Below, piece after piece: positions 9,534-20,321 of a stretch of 64,000 nt of DNA. The stretch comes from Flavobacterium saliperosum (lineage in GTDB: Bacteria; Bacteroidota; Bacteroidia; Flavobacteriales; Flavobacteriaceae). Every line of letters begins with the position of its first letter. Within the stretch, counting starts at the first letter, position 1. The notes under the pieces are model-generated. The model was not told the origin of the DNA. It saw nothing but the letters and a program-made list of their open reading frames with translations, and searched no databases. The DNA is taken from NCBI RefSeq assembly GCF_900100625.1, contig NZ_FMTY01000002.1, positions 1 to 64,000 of the forward strand. The letters run 5' to 3'. The translations under genes were made by a program, and so were the position numbers.

Positions 9534-9535
<2 letters not shown>
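9302..9535 (+). CDS. DUF3820 family protein (TTG start)
   Basis: 77 residues with the family core MPFGKYEG, IDLPEYYVVWYHNKGFPKG and LKLNGLEELVRNI. The predicted start is a TTG directly behind the OsmC stop; it gives the family's usual N-terminal helix (NKQQELLIKLAHTK). The first ATG, at codon 16 (9347), would begin at MPFGKY and cut that helix. Function is unknown; the aromatic and basic residues suggest binding to nucleic acid or a partner protein, which is a guess. It is the third gene of the LysM-OsmC transcript. A fold-back repeat begins inside its last codons. Confidence 0.78.
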
Positions 9536-11421
<1,886 letters not shown>

Positions 11422-11454
11422 GAAGCACACAGACAAAAACAACAAAATGTAATA

Positions 11455-13341
11455 ATGGAAGAAAAAAAATTAGATCTTAAAACTATTTTTGGATTTGTAT
11501 TAATTGCCGGATTAATGATTTGGATGATGTATAACAACATCTCCGAAGAGAAAAAATCAATGGCAGACGATGCTAAAAAAGCAACCACTGAAAAAGTAGA
11601 AAAAGCAAAAGAACAGGCTGTAGCTGCTGTTGTGGCAGATACAACGCAAACAGATTCTTTAAAAGTAAAAGCGCTTCAGGGAACTCTTGGTTCATTCGCT
11701 TACTCTGCATCTCTACCTTCAGCTAAAGATGCGGTTACAGAAATTAAAAATGAAGTGTTAACGTTGAAAATCGCCAACAAAGGAGGATACATTGTTAATG
11801 CTAAAGTCAATAATTTTGAACAATTCCATAAAGGTTCGCAAAAACCTGTAGAAATCATCAAAAATAACAATGCCAACCTGAACATTCAGTTGCAAACGAA
11901 AGACAACCGTGTTTTAAATACAAAAGACCTGTATTTTGAGCCTACGGTGACTAAAGAAGGTGCAAATCAGGTGGTAACCATGCGTTTAAAAGCAGGTGCA
12001 GACCAGTTTTTGGAGTACCGTTACGTGTTGAGACCTAACGAATACATGATGGATTTCTCCGTTCGTTCCCAAGGGTTGAACAACGTAATCAATACTTCCA
12101 AACCACTTGATTTGGATTGGCAGTTAAAAGCTTACCGAAACGAAAAAAGTGTTTCGTATGAAAACCGTTATACTGAATTGGTTTATGAATACGAAGACGG
12201 AAAAGATAATTATTTGAGTGCAGCAAGTGAATTGGATGAAACTACAGCGGAAGATTTGACCTATGTTGCTTTCAAACAGGATTTGTTCACCTCAATTTTA
12301 TTGACCGACACACCAATTAAAAACGCGCAGTTAAAATCGGAGAACCTTGTTGACGATGAAGAAAAAGATACGGTTTTCACGAAGAATTTTTCGGCAAAAT
12401 TACCGTTGGCCTTTAAAAACGGCGAATTGAATTATAACATGAACTGGTACTACGGTCCGGCCGATTATAAAATTTTAAATGGGTACGAAAAGAACCTAGA
12501 CGAGGTATTGCCTTTAGGTTGGGGAATCTTTGGATGGATTAACCGTTATGTTTTCATTCCGGCCTATGATTTCTTAAGCGATTATTTTCCTCACGGAATT
12601 GCCATTGTTGTTTTCACCATGTTAGTGCGTTTGGTGATGTCTCCGGTAACATACAAGTCGTATTTGTCTCAGGCAAAAATGAAAGTGTTGCGTCCTGAGA
12701 TTGCCGAACTGAATGAAAAATTCGCCAAAGATCCAATGAAGAAACAACAGGAAACCATGAAATTGTATGGTAAGGCAGGTGTGAATCCGATGGCGGGTTG
12801 TTTACCGGCGGTCATGCAGATTCCGGTATTCTATGCACTATTCCAGTTCTTCCCATCGATGTTTGATTTGCGTCAGAAGAGTTTCCTTTGGGCAGACGAT
12901 TTATCCTCTTACGATTCGGTTTTAGAATTGCCTTTCCATATTCCGTTCTACGGAAGTCACGTGAGTTTGTTCCCGATTTTAGCATCGGTTGCCATTTTCT
13001 TCTACATGAAAATGACTACAGGTGATCAGGCAATGAGCACTCCTCCACAGGAAGGGATGCCGGATATGGGTAAAATCATGAAAATCATGATTTATGTGTC
13101 TCCGATCATGATGTTGTTCTTCTTTAACAATTATGCATCCGGGTTGAGTTTGTATTACTTCATCTCAAATACCATTACTATTGGTATCATGTTGGTTATC
13201 AAGAATTATATTGTAGACGAGAAGAAAATTCACGCCCAGATTCAGGTTAATAAAACCAAAGACAAACCACAAAGCAAGTTCCAAAAGAAAATGCAGGAAA
13301 TGATGGAACAGGCTGAAGCACAAAAGAAAGCCAAAAAATAA
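11455..13341 (+). CDS. yidC: Membrane protein insertase YidC
   Basis: 628 residues: an N-terminal membrane segment (about 12-26), a charged linker, a large periplasmic beta domain (about 60-350) and the conserved insertase core with membrane helices between about 355 and 575. The core includes the Arg of the hydrophilic groove (MLVRLVMSP), the cytosolic hairpin (LRPEIAELNEKF...) and NPMAGCLPAVMQIP. The Lys/Gln-rich tail is usual for YidC and may contact ribosomes. It inserts inner-membrane proteins, alone or with SecYEG. It lies behind pyrG and ends in a strong terminator. Confidence 0.96.
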   Translation: MEEKKLDLKTIFGFVLIAGLMIWMMYNNISEEKKSMADDAKKATTEKVEKAKEQAVAAVVADTTQTDSLKVKALQGTLGSFAYSASLPSAKDAVTEIKNEVLTLKIANKGGYIVNAKVNNFEQFHKGSQKPVEIIKNNNANLNIQLQTKDNRVLNTKDLYFEPTVTKEGANQVVTMRLKAGADQFLEYRYVLRPNEYMMDFSVRSQGLNNVINTSKPLDLDWQLKAYRNEKSVSYENRYTELVYEYEDGKDNYLSAASELDETTAEDLTYVAFKQDLFTSILLTDTPIKNAQLKSENLVDDEEKDTVFTKNFSAKLPLAFKNGELNYNMNWYYGPADYKILNGYEKNLDEVLPLGWGIFGWINRYVFIPAYDFLSDYFPHGIAIVVFTMLVRLVMSPVTYKSYLSQAKMKVLRPEIAELNEKFAKDPMKKQQETMKLYGKAGVNPMAGCLPAVMQIPVFYALFQFFPSMFDLRQKSFLWADDLSSYDSVLELPFHIPFYGSHVSLFPILASVAIFFYMKMTTGDQAMSTPPQEGMPDMGKIMKIMIYVSPIMMLFFFNNYASGLSLYYFISNTITIGIMLVIKNYIVDEKKIHAQIQVNKTKDKPQSKFQKKMQEMMEQAEAQKKAKK

Positions 13342-13359
13342 TATATATTTATAAAAGTC

Positions 13360-13407
13360 AAAGCCCTGTATTTAGAAAGTTAACACTCATAAATCCAGGG
13401 CTTTTTT
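13360..13407 (+). terminator. Terminator after yidC
   Basis: AAAGCCCTG (13360-13368) pairs with CAGGGCTTT (13396-13404), followed by T residues. The stem can extend through TATTTA/TAAAT. Confidence 0.85.
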
Positions 13408-13420
13408 ATTTATTACAATC

Positions 13421-14221
13421 ATGAAAATTGCGATTATCGGTTACGGCAATATGGGAAAAACCTATGCCAACAGTTTTATCAATTCCCGATTCATCAAGGC
13501 GGAAGATATTATTGTAGTGGATAAATTCACACCAACGGAAAAAGAAACGTTCGGGATTCCGGCGGGTAATTTTATTTCGGAAATCAACGATTCTTTTTCA
13601 GAAACGGATATCGTCATTCTGGCCGTGAAGCCTCAGGATTTTGAATCGGTTTCCGAAAAACTGAAGTCGAAGCTAACCGACAGTCAAATCGTACTTTCCA
13701 TAATGGCCGGTGTTACCATCGGAACCATTCAGAAAATGACCGATTGTTCAAAAGTGGTGCGTTCCATGCCGAATATCGTTTCGCAAATCGGAATGGGAAT
13801 GACCGTTTTTTCCGCTTCATCGGATATTGACAGAAAGGATTTGTTTATCATTCAGAATTTATTAAATACAACGGGTAAATCGATTTATGTGGATAATGAA
13901 AAACTCATTGACGCCGCTACTGCCGTTTCAGGAAGTGGTCCGGCCTATGTGTTTTATTTCATGAAGTCGATGATTAAGGCCGCGGAGCAATTGGGTTTTA
14001 CGGCTTCGGAAGCGGAGTTGTTGGTGAATCAGACCTTCATAGGATCGATACATCTGAAGAACACCAATTCTTTTTCAAACGAAGAATGGATTACAAAAGT
14101 GGCATCCAAAGGCGGAACAACGGAAAAAGCGCTGGAGGTTTTTGATATTTCATATACGGAGGCAATTATTGGAAAAGCGGTTATGGCTGCCAATGAACGG
14201 GCACTCGAATTGGGCATGTAA
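13421..14221 (+). CDS. proC: Pyrroline-5-carboxylate reductase
   Basis: 266 residues, the usual family length. The Rossmann motif is at the N-terminus (IIGYGNMGKTYANSF). The substrate and dimer region has SGSGPAYVFYFMKSM and, near the end, KVASKGGTTEKAL. The enzyme reduces pyrroline-5-carboxylate to proline with NAD(P)H in the cytosol. The gene stands between two terminators. Confidence 0.95.
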   Translation: MKIAIIGYGNMGKTYANSFINSRFIKAEDIIVVDKFTPTEKETFGIPAGNFISEINDSFSETDIVILAVKPQDFESVSEKLKSKLTDSQIVLSIMAGVTIGTIQKMTDCSKVVRSMPNIVSQIGMGMTVFSASSDIDRKDLFIIQNLLNTTGKSIYVDNEKLIDAATAVSGSGPAYVFYFMKSMIKAAEQLGFTASEAELLVNQTFIGSIHLKNTNSFSNEEWITKVASKGGTTEKALEVFDISYTEAIIGKAVMAANERALELGM

Positions 14222-14226
14222 ACGAA

Positions 14227-14250
14227 AAGCACCCTTTGGAGGTGCTTCGC
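14227..14250. terminator. Hairpin between proC and the convergent fasciclin gene
   Basis: AAGCACC (14227-14233) and GGTGCTT (14241-14247) form a 7-bp stem. The T-tail is better on the minus strand (GCTTTTCGTTT), so it mainly suits the fasciclin gene but may serve both. Confidence 0.6.
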
Positions 14251-14272
14251 AATTTTAGTTTGTTTGTTGAAT

Positions 14273-15247
14273 TTAGTTTAACATCGGTAGTATTACTTTG
14301 TCAAGCACGTGTATTACGCCGTTAGCAGCCTGAACATCAACCGCGATTATGTTGCTCACCCTATTGTTCGCATCCGTAATTTTAGCACCGCCAGTTGTGG
14401 TAATCGTAAAGTTCTGACCTTGAAATGTAGTTACTGCCTGATTGTTTGTTAACGTGGACGACAAAACATTCGCCCCTGCAACAACGTGGTATTTTAAAGT
14501 GTTCTCAAGTGTATTCTGATTGATATCATTTAAACTCGCGGCTCCCAGTTCTGTTAATAGCGAACCGAATGCATCGTTTGTTGGGGCAAAAACAGTGAAA
14601 GGTGAATTTGTGGTTCCGGAAAGAATACCTGCAAAATCAGGTTGGTCTGCTCTTGTAAGCGCACTAACCAATGTGGTAAAGTTGGGATTCGCCAAAGCAT
14701 GGGTTACAACAGTGGGCAATCCGATAACGGTGTCAACAATATGGATGACACCATTGGAGGCAGCTATATTTGGGATGGTTACATTTGAAATACCATTCAG
14801 TTTGACGCCACTTGTCGTGTTTACATACATACTTAGGGTATTGGATGAGGAAGCACTACCTTTGGCTAGTGTTTTAACATAACCGTTTGATAGCGAAGAA
14901 GAGGGTAAAGCTCCGGAAACAACATGATTTAAAAGGATTTCTTTTAAAACACTCACCGGAACTTCATCTAAAGAAGCAAATCCATTGTCGCTTAGAAAGG
15001 TGGTGAAAGCGGCATTGGTAGGTGCAAATACGGTGTACGAACCACTTTGGCTCAATGTTTGTACTAAATCAGCACGATCAAGTGCATCAACCAAAAGGGA
15101 AAGATCAGGTGTTCTTGATGCGATTCCGGAAATGGAATTGTTTGTTGGAGTTGATGGTGCATTGCCATCATCATCAGAACAGCTAAAGCTAACGCTCGCA
15201 ACTATTGCCAGCACGCTTAATTTGATTACTTTTGAAATATTTTTCAT
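14273..15247 (-). CDS. Lipoprotein with two fasciclin (FAS1) domains
   Basis: 324 residues. A lipoprotein signal ends at SFSC (about residue 23), followed by Ser/Asp/Thr-rich sequence. Two FAS1 domains follow at about 40-175 and 180-323. Each has the H1 motif (YTVFAPTNAAF, FTVFAPTNDAF) and an H2-like end (NGVIHIVD, NGVIHVLD). FAS1 domains mediate adhesion or carbohydrate binding at cell surfaces. It is convergent with proC and divergent from the MORN-like gene. The ligand is unknown. Confidence 0.9.
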   Translation of the reverse strand: MKNISKVIKLSVLAIVASVSFSCSDDDGNAPSTPTNNSISGIASRTPDLSLLVDALDRADLVQTLSQSGSYTVFAPTNAAFTTFLSDNGFASLDEVPVSVLKEILLNHVVSGALPSSSLSNGYVKTLAKGSASSSNTLSMYVNTTSGVKLNGISNVTIPNIAASNGVIHIVDTVIGLPTVVTHALANPNFTTLVSALTRADQPDFAGILSGTTNSPFTVFAPTNDAFGSLLTELGAASLNDINQNTLENTLKYHVVAGANVLSSTLTNNQAVTTFQGQNFTITTTGGAKITDANNRVSNIIAVDVQAANGVIHVLDKVILPMLN

Positions 15248-15307
15248 AGTTGAGAGTTTTTAATACAGCTAAGTTAAGAAATACTAATTTAAATTGTTTA
15301 ACAAAAA

Positions 15308-16045
15308 ATGAAAAAGATTAAACAAAACATAAGTTTTATACTTTTGTTAACATTTTGGTGCTCAATCGCATACAGTCAAAATGAAAATAAATTTGACGAA
15401 AACGGGAAGCGACACGGGCTTTGGAAAGGGATTTATGAGGACACCAAAAACCCACGATATGAAGGTGCTTTTAACCACGGAAAAGAAACCGGGGTGTTTA
15501 AATATTTCGATAATACCGTAAAATTGGTGGTGATTGCCACACGTGATTTTTCGGCCAATGACGGTTCGCACTATACTACCTTTTACAATCAGAAAGGTTT
15601 TAAGGTAAGTGAAGGAAAAGTTGTTGGGAAAGATACTTATGTGGGTGAATGGAAATACTACCATCTGGATTCCAAAAAAATCATGACCCTGGAAAATTAT
15701 GTTGACGGCAAATTACACGGTCCGAGAAAAGTATATTTCCCTAATGAGAAAATCGCAGAAGAAGTTACGTATGTAAACGGGAAGAAGGAAGGGGTTTATA
15801 AAAAATATGCCGAAAACGGTGTGGTATTGGAAGAATCAAATTATAAGAACAACGAATACGACGGGTTGGCTACTTTCAGGATATCCGAAAAGCAAATCAG
15901 CGGTCAGGGAATGTTTAAAAACGGCAAGAAAGTGGGCATGTGGAAGATTCTTGAAAAAGGAAAACTTAAAAACGTGAACATGAATTTGCAGGGAAAAAAA
16001 TTCGAAAAAAGAAAGAAACCTGTTGTGGATTACCCGGGAAAATAA
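15308..16045 (+). CDS. Exported MORN-variant (YwqK-like) repeat protein
   Basis: 245 residues with a signal peptide (ending ...IAYSQ). The rest is a ladder of repeats like G-K-R-H-G-L-W-K, G-K-E-T-G-V-F-K-Y and G-K-K-E-G-V-Y-K-K-Y, typical of the MORN-variant repeats called YwqK antitoxin family. The family name comes from one Bacillus pair; no toxin gene is adjacent here, so an antitoxin role is not supported. It lies 20 bases before mnmA and is probably co-transcribed. A structural or interaction role in the envelope is more likely. Confidence 0.8.
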   Translation: MKKIKQNISFILLLTFWCSIAYSQNENKFDENGKRHGLWKGIYEDTKNPRYEGAFNHGKETGVFKYFDNTVKLVVIATRDFSANDGSHYTTFYNQKGFKVSEGKVVGKDTYVGEWKYYHLDSKKIMTLENYVDGKLHGPRKVYFPNEKIAEEVTYVNGKKEGVYKKYAENGVVLEESNYKNNEYDGLATFRISEKQISGQGMFKNGKKVGMWKILEKGKLKNVNMNLQGKKFEKRKKPVVDYPGK

Positions 16046-16065
16046 ATTTAATCAAAGAGTAAAAA

Positions 16066-17253
16066 ATGAAGCGTGTTGTTGTAGGACTTTCAGGGGGTGT
16101 GGATTCAAGTGTTGCCGCTTATCTTTTAAAGGAGCAGGGCTATGAAGTCATTGGTCTTTTTATGAAGAACTGGCATGATGATTCGGTCACCATTTCCAAC
16201 GAATGTCCGTGGTTAGAGGATAGTAATGATGCTCTTTTGGTAGCCGAAAAATTAGGAATCCCATTTCAGACTGTCGATTTAAGCGAGCAGTACAAGGAAA
16301 AAATCGTCGACTATATGTTCAGCGAATATGAAAAAGGCAGAACGCCCAATCCGGATGTATTGTGCAACCGTGAAATCAAGTTCGATGTTTTCATGAAAAT
16401 AGCAATGAGTCTTGGTGCCGATTATGTGGCAACCGGACATTATTGCCGAAAAGGAACACTTGATAAAGACGGAAAAGAAGTCTACCAATTGTTAGCCGGA
16501 GTTGACGGAAATAAAGATCAGTCGTATTTTCTTTGTCAGTTATCGCAGGAGCAATTGTCGAAAGCTTTATTTCCCATTGGCGAGCTGACCAAACCTCAGG
16601 TTCGTGAAATTGCAGCGCAAATGGATTTGGTTACGGCTGAAAAGAAAGATTCGCAAGGACTGTGTTTCATCGGAAAAGTACGCTTACCCGAATTTTTACA
16701 ACAGCAACTGCAACCCAAAGAAGGTCTGATTTACGAAGTGACTGCGGATAATGCCATTTATGCGACACAAAAACCGGACTTCAATTCCTTGGAAGAGGAA
16801 CTCGCGTTCGAAGCAAAAAATATTGCGTATACACCCGAAATGGGAAAAGTGGTAGGCAAACATCAGGGTGCCCATTATTTCACCATCGGGCAGCGTAAAG
16901 GACTGAATGTGGGCGGAACCAAAGAACCACTTTTCATTATCGCGACCGATGTGAAAACCAACAGCATCTACACAGGGCAGGGAGGCAATCATCCGGGCCT
17001 GTTCAAAAAAGCGCTGTTCGTTCAAAATTCGGAAATTCACTGGATCCGTCAAGATCTGGCCTTAGCCAATGGGGAATCTATGGAAATCATGGCCAGAATC
17101 CGATACCGTCAGCCACTTCAGAAAGCGAAACTGCACAAATTCGAGAACGGAATGTACGTGGTTTTCGAAGAACCACAGTCGGCAATTACCGAAGGACAAT
17201 TTGTTTCGTGGCATATTGACGATGAATTAGTTGGTTCGGGAGTAATTTCATAA
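16066..17253 (+). CDS. mnmA: tRNA 2-thiouridine(34) synthase
   Basis: 395 residues. The PP-loop GLSGGVDSS is at 7-15. The two catalytic cysteines are Cys100 ([10 protein letters not shown]) and Cys200 (DSQGLCFIG). The central domain has [11 protein letters not shown] and the C-terminal barrel has RIRYRQPL. MnmA thiolates uridine 34 of Lys, Glu and Gln tRNAs, taking sulfur from a relay protein. It is longer than E. coli MnmA (about 368) because of an insert around 225-255. It is flanked at short distance by the MORN-like gene and the subtilase. Confidence 0.96.
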   Translation: MKRVVVGLSGGVDSSVAAYLLKEQGYEVIGLFMKNWHDDSVTISNECPWLEDSNDALLVAEKLGIPFQTVDLSEQYKEKIVDYMFSEYEKGRTPNPDVLCNREIKFDVFMKIAMSLGADYVATGHYCRKGTLDKDGKEVYQLLAGVDGNKDQSYFLCQLSQEQLSKALFPIGELTKPQVREIAAQMDLVTAEKKDSQGLCFIGKVRLPEFLQQQLQPKEGLIYEVTADNAIYATQKPDFNSLEEELAFEAKNIAYTPEMGKVVGKHQGAHYFTIGQRKGLNVGGTKEPLFIIATDVKTNSIYTGQGGNHPGLFKKALFVQNSEIHWIRQDLALANGESMEIMARIRYRQPLQKAKLHKFENGMYVVFEEPQSAITEGQFVSWHIDDELVGSGVIS

Positions 17254-17280
17254 ATTAGCGTTTTACAAATTCAGAAAGCC

Positions 17281-18900
17281 ATGAAAAAAGCACTACTCTT
17301 TTTTGTTTTCTTATTGACTGCTACCGCTTTTTCTCAAGAGGATGCGTGGGTTTACTTTACAGACAAGCCAATGGCTCAGTTCTATCTGGATAATCCGCTC
17401 ACGATGCTTTCTCAAAGGGCTTTGGACAGAAGAACCACTCAGGGAATAGCGCTGAATGTTCAGGACACGCCCATTCATCAAACCTATATAGATCAGATAA
17501 CAGCCGCAACGGGTATAATAGTGAAAGCACAATCAAAATGGTTAAACGCACTGCATATCCGCGGTTCGCAAACGGATATTGCGGCACTCACGACATTACC
17601 TTTCGTTGACAGAATTCAGTATGCCAATCATTCCTTAAATCCGGGAGGTCGTCCAGCCCCGCAAGCCAATCAAACTACGCAAAGAATCAATAAGTTTCTG
17701 GAAACACAGGAAGATTATAATTACGGAGGTTCCAATGTTCAGGTGCAGATGTTAAACGCAAATTGGTTACACCAACAGGATTTTACAGGAACCGGAAAAG
17801 TGATAGCTGTTATGGATGCCGGATTTCCGGGTGTAAATACTCAGACGCCTTTTCAGCGTTTACGGGACAACAACCTGATTTTGGGCGGTTACGATTTTGT
17901 GAACAGAGTAGCCAATCCATACACGGGTTTCCAACATGGTACGCAAGTCCTTTCCAATATGGGTGGTTATGCCGATAATGAATTAATAGGAACCGCTCCC
18001 AATGCCCAATATTATTTGTTTATCACGGAAGACACGAACAGTGAAAATCCTCTAGAAGAAAGCAATTGGGTGGAAGCTTTGGAAATGGCTGACAGTTTGG
18101 GAGTGGATGTGGTAAACACTTCTTTAGGCTATTTCACTTACGACAATCCGGCATACAGTTATGTTTATGCTGATATGAACGGACAAACTTCTTTTTCTTC
18201 CAGAGCTGCGGAAATAGCATTCAGTAAAGGAATGATTTGTGTGACTTCGGCCGGAAATTCAGGGAGTGGAGCGAATCCGTACATTAGTGTTCCTGCCGAT
18301 GCCGTTTCAACGTTAGCCATTGGTGCAGTAAACAGTTCTGAAATTAAAGCTGCTTTCAGTTCTATCGGTCCTTCTTTTGACGGTAGAATCAAACCCGATT
18401 TAATGGCAATGGGAGTAGGCGTAACGGTAGCAACACAAACCGGTGCAATCGCCACCAATAACGGAACTTCTTTTGCCGGACCTATTTTAGCCGGAGCGAT
18501 AGCATCGTTTTGGAGTGCGTTTCCGAATAAAACCAATGCCGAAATCATTCAGTTGGTAAAAGCGTCTGCAGACCGGTTCACGAATCCGAATAACGATTAC
18601 GGTTACGGAATTCCCGATTTTCAGCTGGCTTACAATAATGCCTTATTATCGACTTCAGCATTCAGTAAAAAAAGCTTTTCGATTTATCCGAATCCGGCTC
18701 AGAATCAAATTACGATAACATTTACAGATGCAATTTCAAGTGCGGAAATCGCGTTTTACAATAATCTGGGACAATTGGTGTTACAGAAACCAATTAAAGA
18801 CAATCAAACGATTGCTCTTGACAATTTAAATTCAGGAATTTATTTTTATAAAGTTACTTTTGACACTGTTTCCGAAACCGGAAAACTGATTAAAAAGTAG
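17281..18900 (+). CDS. Subtilisin-like serine protease secreted by the type IX system
   Basis: 539 residues. A signal peptide (ending ...AFSQ) is followed by an inhibitor-like propeptide (about 20-140). The S8 domain has Asp in VIAVMDAGFPG, His in GFQHGTQVLSN and Ser in NNGTSFAGPILAG. Residues about 465-539 form a type A T9SS sorting domain (SIYPNPAQNQITI, NLNSGIYFYKV, GKLIKK at the end). The protein should cross the outer membrane through the type IX system, which also needs Gld proteins such as GldI here. It lies 27 bases behind mnmA and 11 before the next gene. Confidence 0.93.
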   Translation: MKKALLFFVFLLTATAFSQEDAWVYFTDKPMAQFYLDNPLTMLSQRALDRRTTQGIALNVQDTPIHQTYIDQITAATGIIVKAQSKWLNALHIRGSQTDIAALTTLPFVDRIQYANHSLNPGGRPAPQANQTTQRINKFLETQEDYNYGGSNVQVQMLNANWLHQQDFTGTGKVIAVMDAGFPGVNTQTPFQRLRDNNLILGGYDFVNRVANPYTGFQHGTQVLSNMGGYADNELIGTAPNAQYYLFITEDTNSENPLEESNWVEALEMADSLGVDVVNTSLGYFTYDNPAYSYVYADMNGQTSFSSRAAEIAFSKGMICVTSAGNSGSGANPYISVPADAVSTLAIGAVNSSEIKAAFSSIGPSFDGRIKPDLMAMGVGVTVATQTGAIATNNGTSFAGPILAGAIASFWSAFPNKTNAEIIQLVKASADRFTNPNNDYGYGIPDFQLAYNNALLSTSAFSKKSFSIYPNPAQNQITITFTDAISSAEIAFYNNLGQLVLQKPIKDNQTIALDNLNSGIYFYKVTFDTVSETGKLIKK

Positions 18901-18911
18901 TACCTACTAAC

Positions 18912-19853
18912 ATGAACAGAATAACAGAACTTTTTAATATAAAATACCCGATTGTTCAGGGTGGAATGATTTGGAACAGCGGTTATAAATTGGCCAGTGC
19001 CGTAAGTAATGCCGGTGGATTAGGTTTATTGGGAGCCGGATCAATGTACCCGGAAGTCTTGCGCGAACACATTCAGAAATGCAAAAAAGCAACGGACAAA
19101 CCTTTCGGGGTAAACGTACCGATGCTGTATCCGAACATCGAGGAAATCATGAACATCATAGTGGAAGAAGGTGTGAAAATCGTTTTCACTTCTGCCGGAA
19201 ACCCGAAAACGTGGACTTCCTTCCTGAAAGAGAAAGGAATTACCGTAGTACATGTGGTAAGCAGTTCCAAATTCGCCTTAAAAGCTCAGGAAGCCGGAGT
19301 AGATGCTGTGGTTGCCGAAGGTTTCGAAGCCGGAGGACACAACGGAAGGGAAGAAACCACTACGCTTACATTAATTCCGATGGTCAAAGAGAATGTCACA
19401 ATTCCTTTGATAGCCGCTGGCGGAATTGCCACGGGTCGCGGAATGCTGGCCGCTATGGTTTTAGGTGCTGACGGTGTGCAGGTGGGAAGCCGTTTTGCCG
19501 CTTCTGTGGAAAGTTCCTCTCATGATAATTTCAAGCAGACCATAGTGGATGTGAAAGAAGGCGATACGCAATTGACTTTAAAAGAGTTGGCTCCGGTTCG
19601 ATTGGTGAAGAACAAATTTTACAATGACGTTCAGGAATTGTACGCGAAATGCCCAACAACCGAAGAGTTAAAAGCATTATTAGGTCGCGCACGTGCAAAA
19701 CGCGGTATGTTTGAAGGTGATTTGGTGGAAGGCGAACTGGAAATAGGACAAATAGCGGGATTAATTCACGATATCAAACCGGTACAACAAATTGTCGATG
19801 AGATGATGTCCGAATTTGAAACGGCAAGAAACCAGGTGGCATCATTATTGTAA
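18912..19853 (+). CDS. FMN-dependent nitronate monooxygenase-like oxidoreductase
   Basis: 313 residues forming one TIM barrel: N-terminal IKYPIVQGGM, EAGGHNG (about 137-143, with the family His), IPLIAAGGIATGRG (FMN phosphate site) and ADGVQVGSRF. The family oxidises nitronates or reduces enoyl groups with FMN; the exact substrate cannot be read from sequence. Its start is 11 bases after the subtilase stop, so it is probably in the mnmA operon. Confidence 0.88.
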   Translation: MNRITELFNIKYPIVQGGMIWNSGYKLASAVSNAGGLGLLGAGSMYPEVLREHIQKCKKATDKPFGVNVPMLYPNIEEIMNIIVEEGVKIVFTSAGNPKTWTSFLKEKGITVVHVVSSSKFALKAQEAGVDAVVAEGFEAGGHNGREETTTLTLIPMVKENVTIPLIAAGGIATGRGMLAAMVLGADGVQVGSRFAASVESSSHDNFKQTIVDVKEGDTQLTLKELAPVRLVKNKFYNDVQELYAKCPTTEELKALLGRARAKRGMFEGDLVEGELEIGQIAGLIHDIKPVQQIVDEMMSEFETARNQVASLL

Positions 19854-19871
19854 TTTAAGAAAGAAAAAAGT

Positions 19872-20282
19872 ATGAGATTTTTAAGAAATATAAGTGTATT
19901 AGTGTTATTATTCATCGGATTAAATGCGGCGGCACAAACCTATCGTTTTGAAACCTCGGGTGTGAGCATGAGTATCAAAAACGCTAAAGGAAAATGGAGT
20001 CCGTATTCTGATTTTAAAGATGCTAAAATAGTGGTGACCCTGGATACCAACAAAGACCGAATCGTGGTGTATTCGGAAGTAGTTCAGTTGTATACGATTT
20101 TAGGTTACGACGATCCGAAAACAAGTGAAGAAGGAAGTATTGATACCTTTCAATGTGCGAATGTTGACGGCGACAAATGTGTGTTAGCCATACGATCGCT
20201 GAAAGGCACCGATGTGAAACAATTGTATATCTATGAAGACAGCAGGGTCTTGATATACAACATGAAATATGTGAAATTATAA
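19872..20282 (+). CDS. Small exported hypothetical protein
   Basis: 136 residues with a clear signal peptide (ending NAAAQ, about residue 22). The mature part is a mainly beta protein (RFETSGVSMSIKNAKGKW, KIVVTLDTNKDRIVVYS) with two cysteines in FQCANVDGDKCVL that could form a disulfide. I do not recognise a family. It is the last gene before a terminator, 18 bases behind the nitronate monooxygenase-like gene. Confidence 0.75.
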   Translation: MRFLRNISVLVLLFIGLNAAAQTYRFETSGVSMSIKNAKGKWSPYSDFKDAKIVVTLDTNKDRIVVYSEVVQLYTILGYDDPKTSEEGSIDTFQCANVDGDKCVLAIRSLKGTDVKQLYIYEDSRVLIYNMKYVKL

Positions 20283-20283
20283 G

Positions 20284-20304
20284 TCCCGTTTTTCGGGATT
20301 TTTT
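20284..20304 (+). terminator. Terminator after the mnmA-subtilase series
   Basis: TCCCG (20284-20288) and CGGGA (20294-20298) pair, with a T-run at 20299-20304. Only 18 bases separate it from the next start codon. Confidence 0.7.
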
Positions 20305-20321
20305 ATGCAAAAGAATCAAAT

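Noticed and set aside
15308-16045. Toxin-antitoxin module from the YwqK name
   Set aside because: The protein is exported and MORN-like and no toxin gene lies beside it.
18165-18548. 127-codon minus-strand open frame within the subtilase
   Set aside because: Ala/Pro-rich shadow opposite the catalytic domain; the plus-strand gene is certain.
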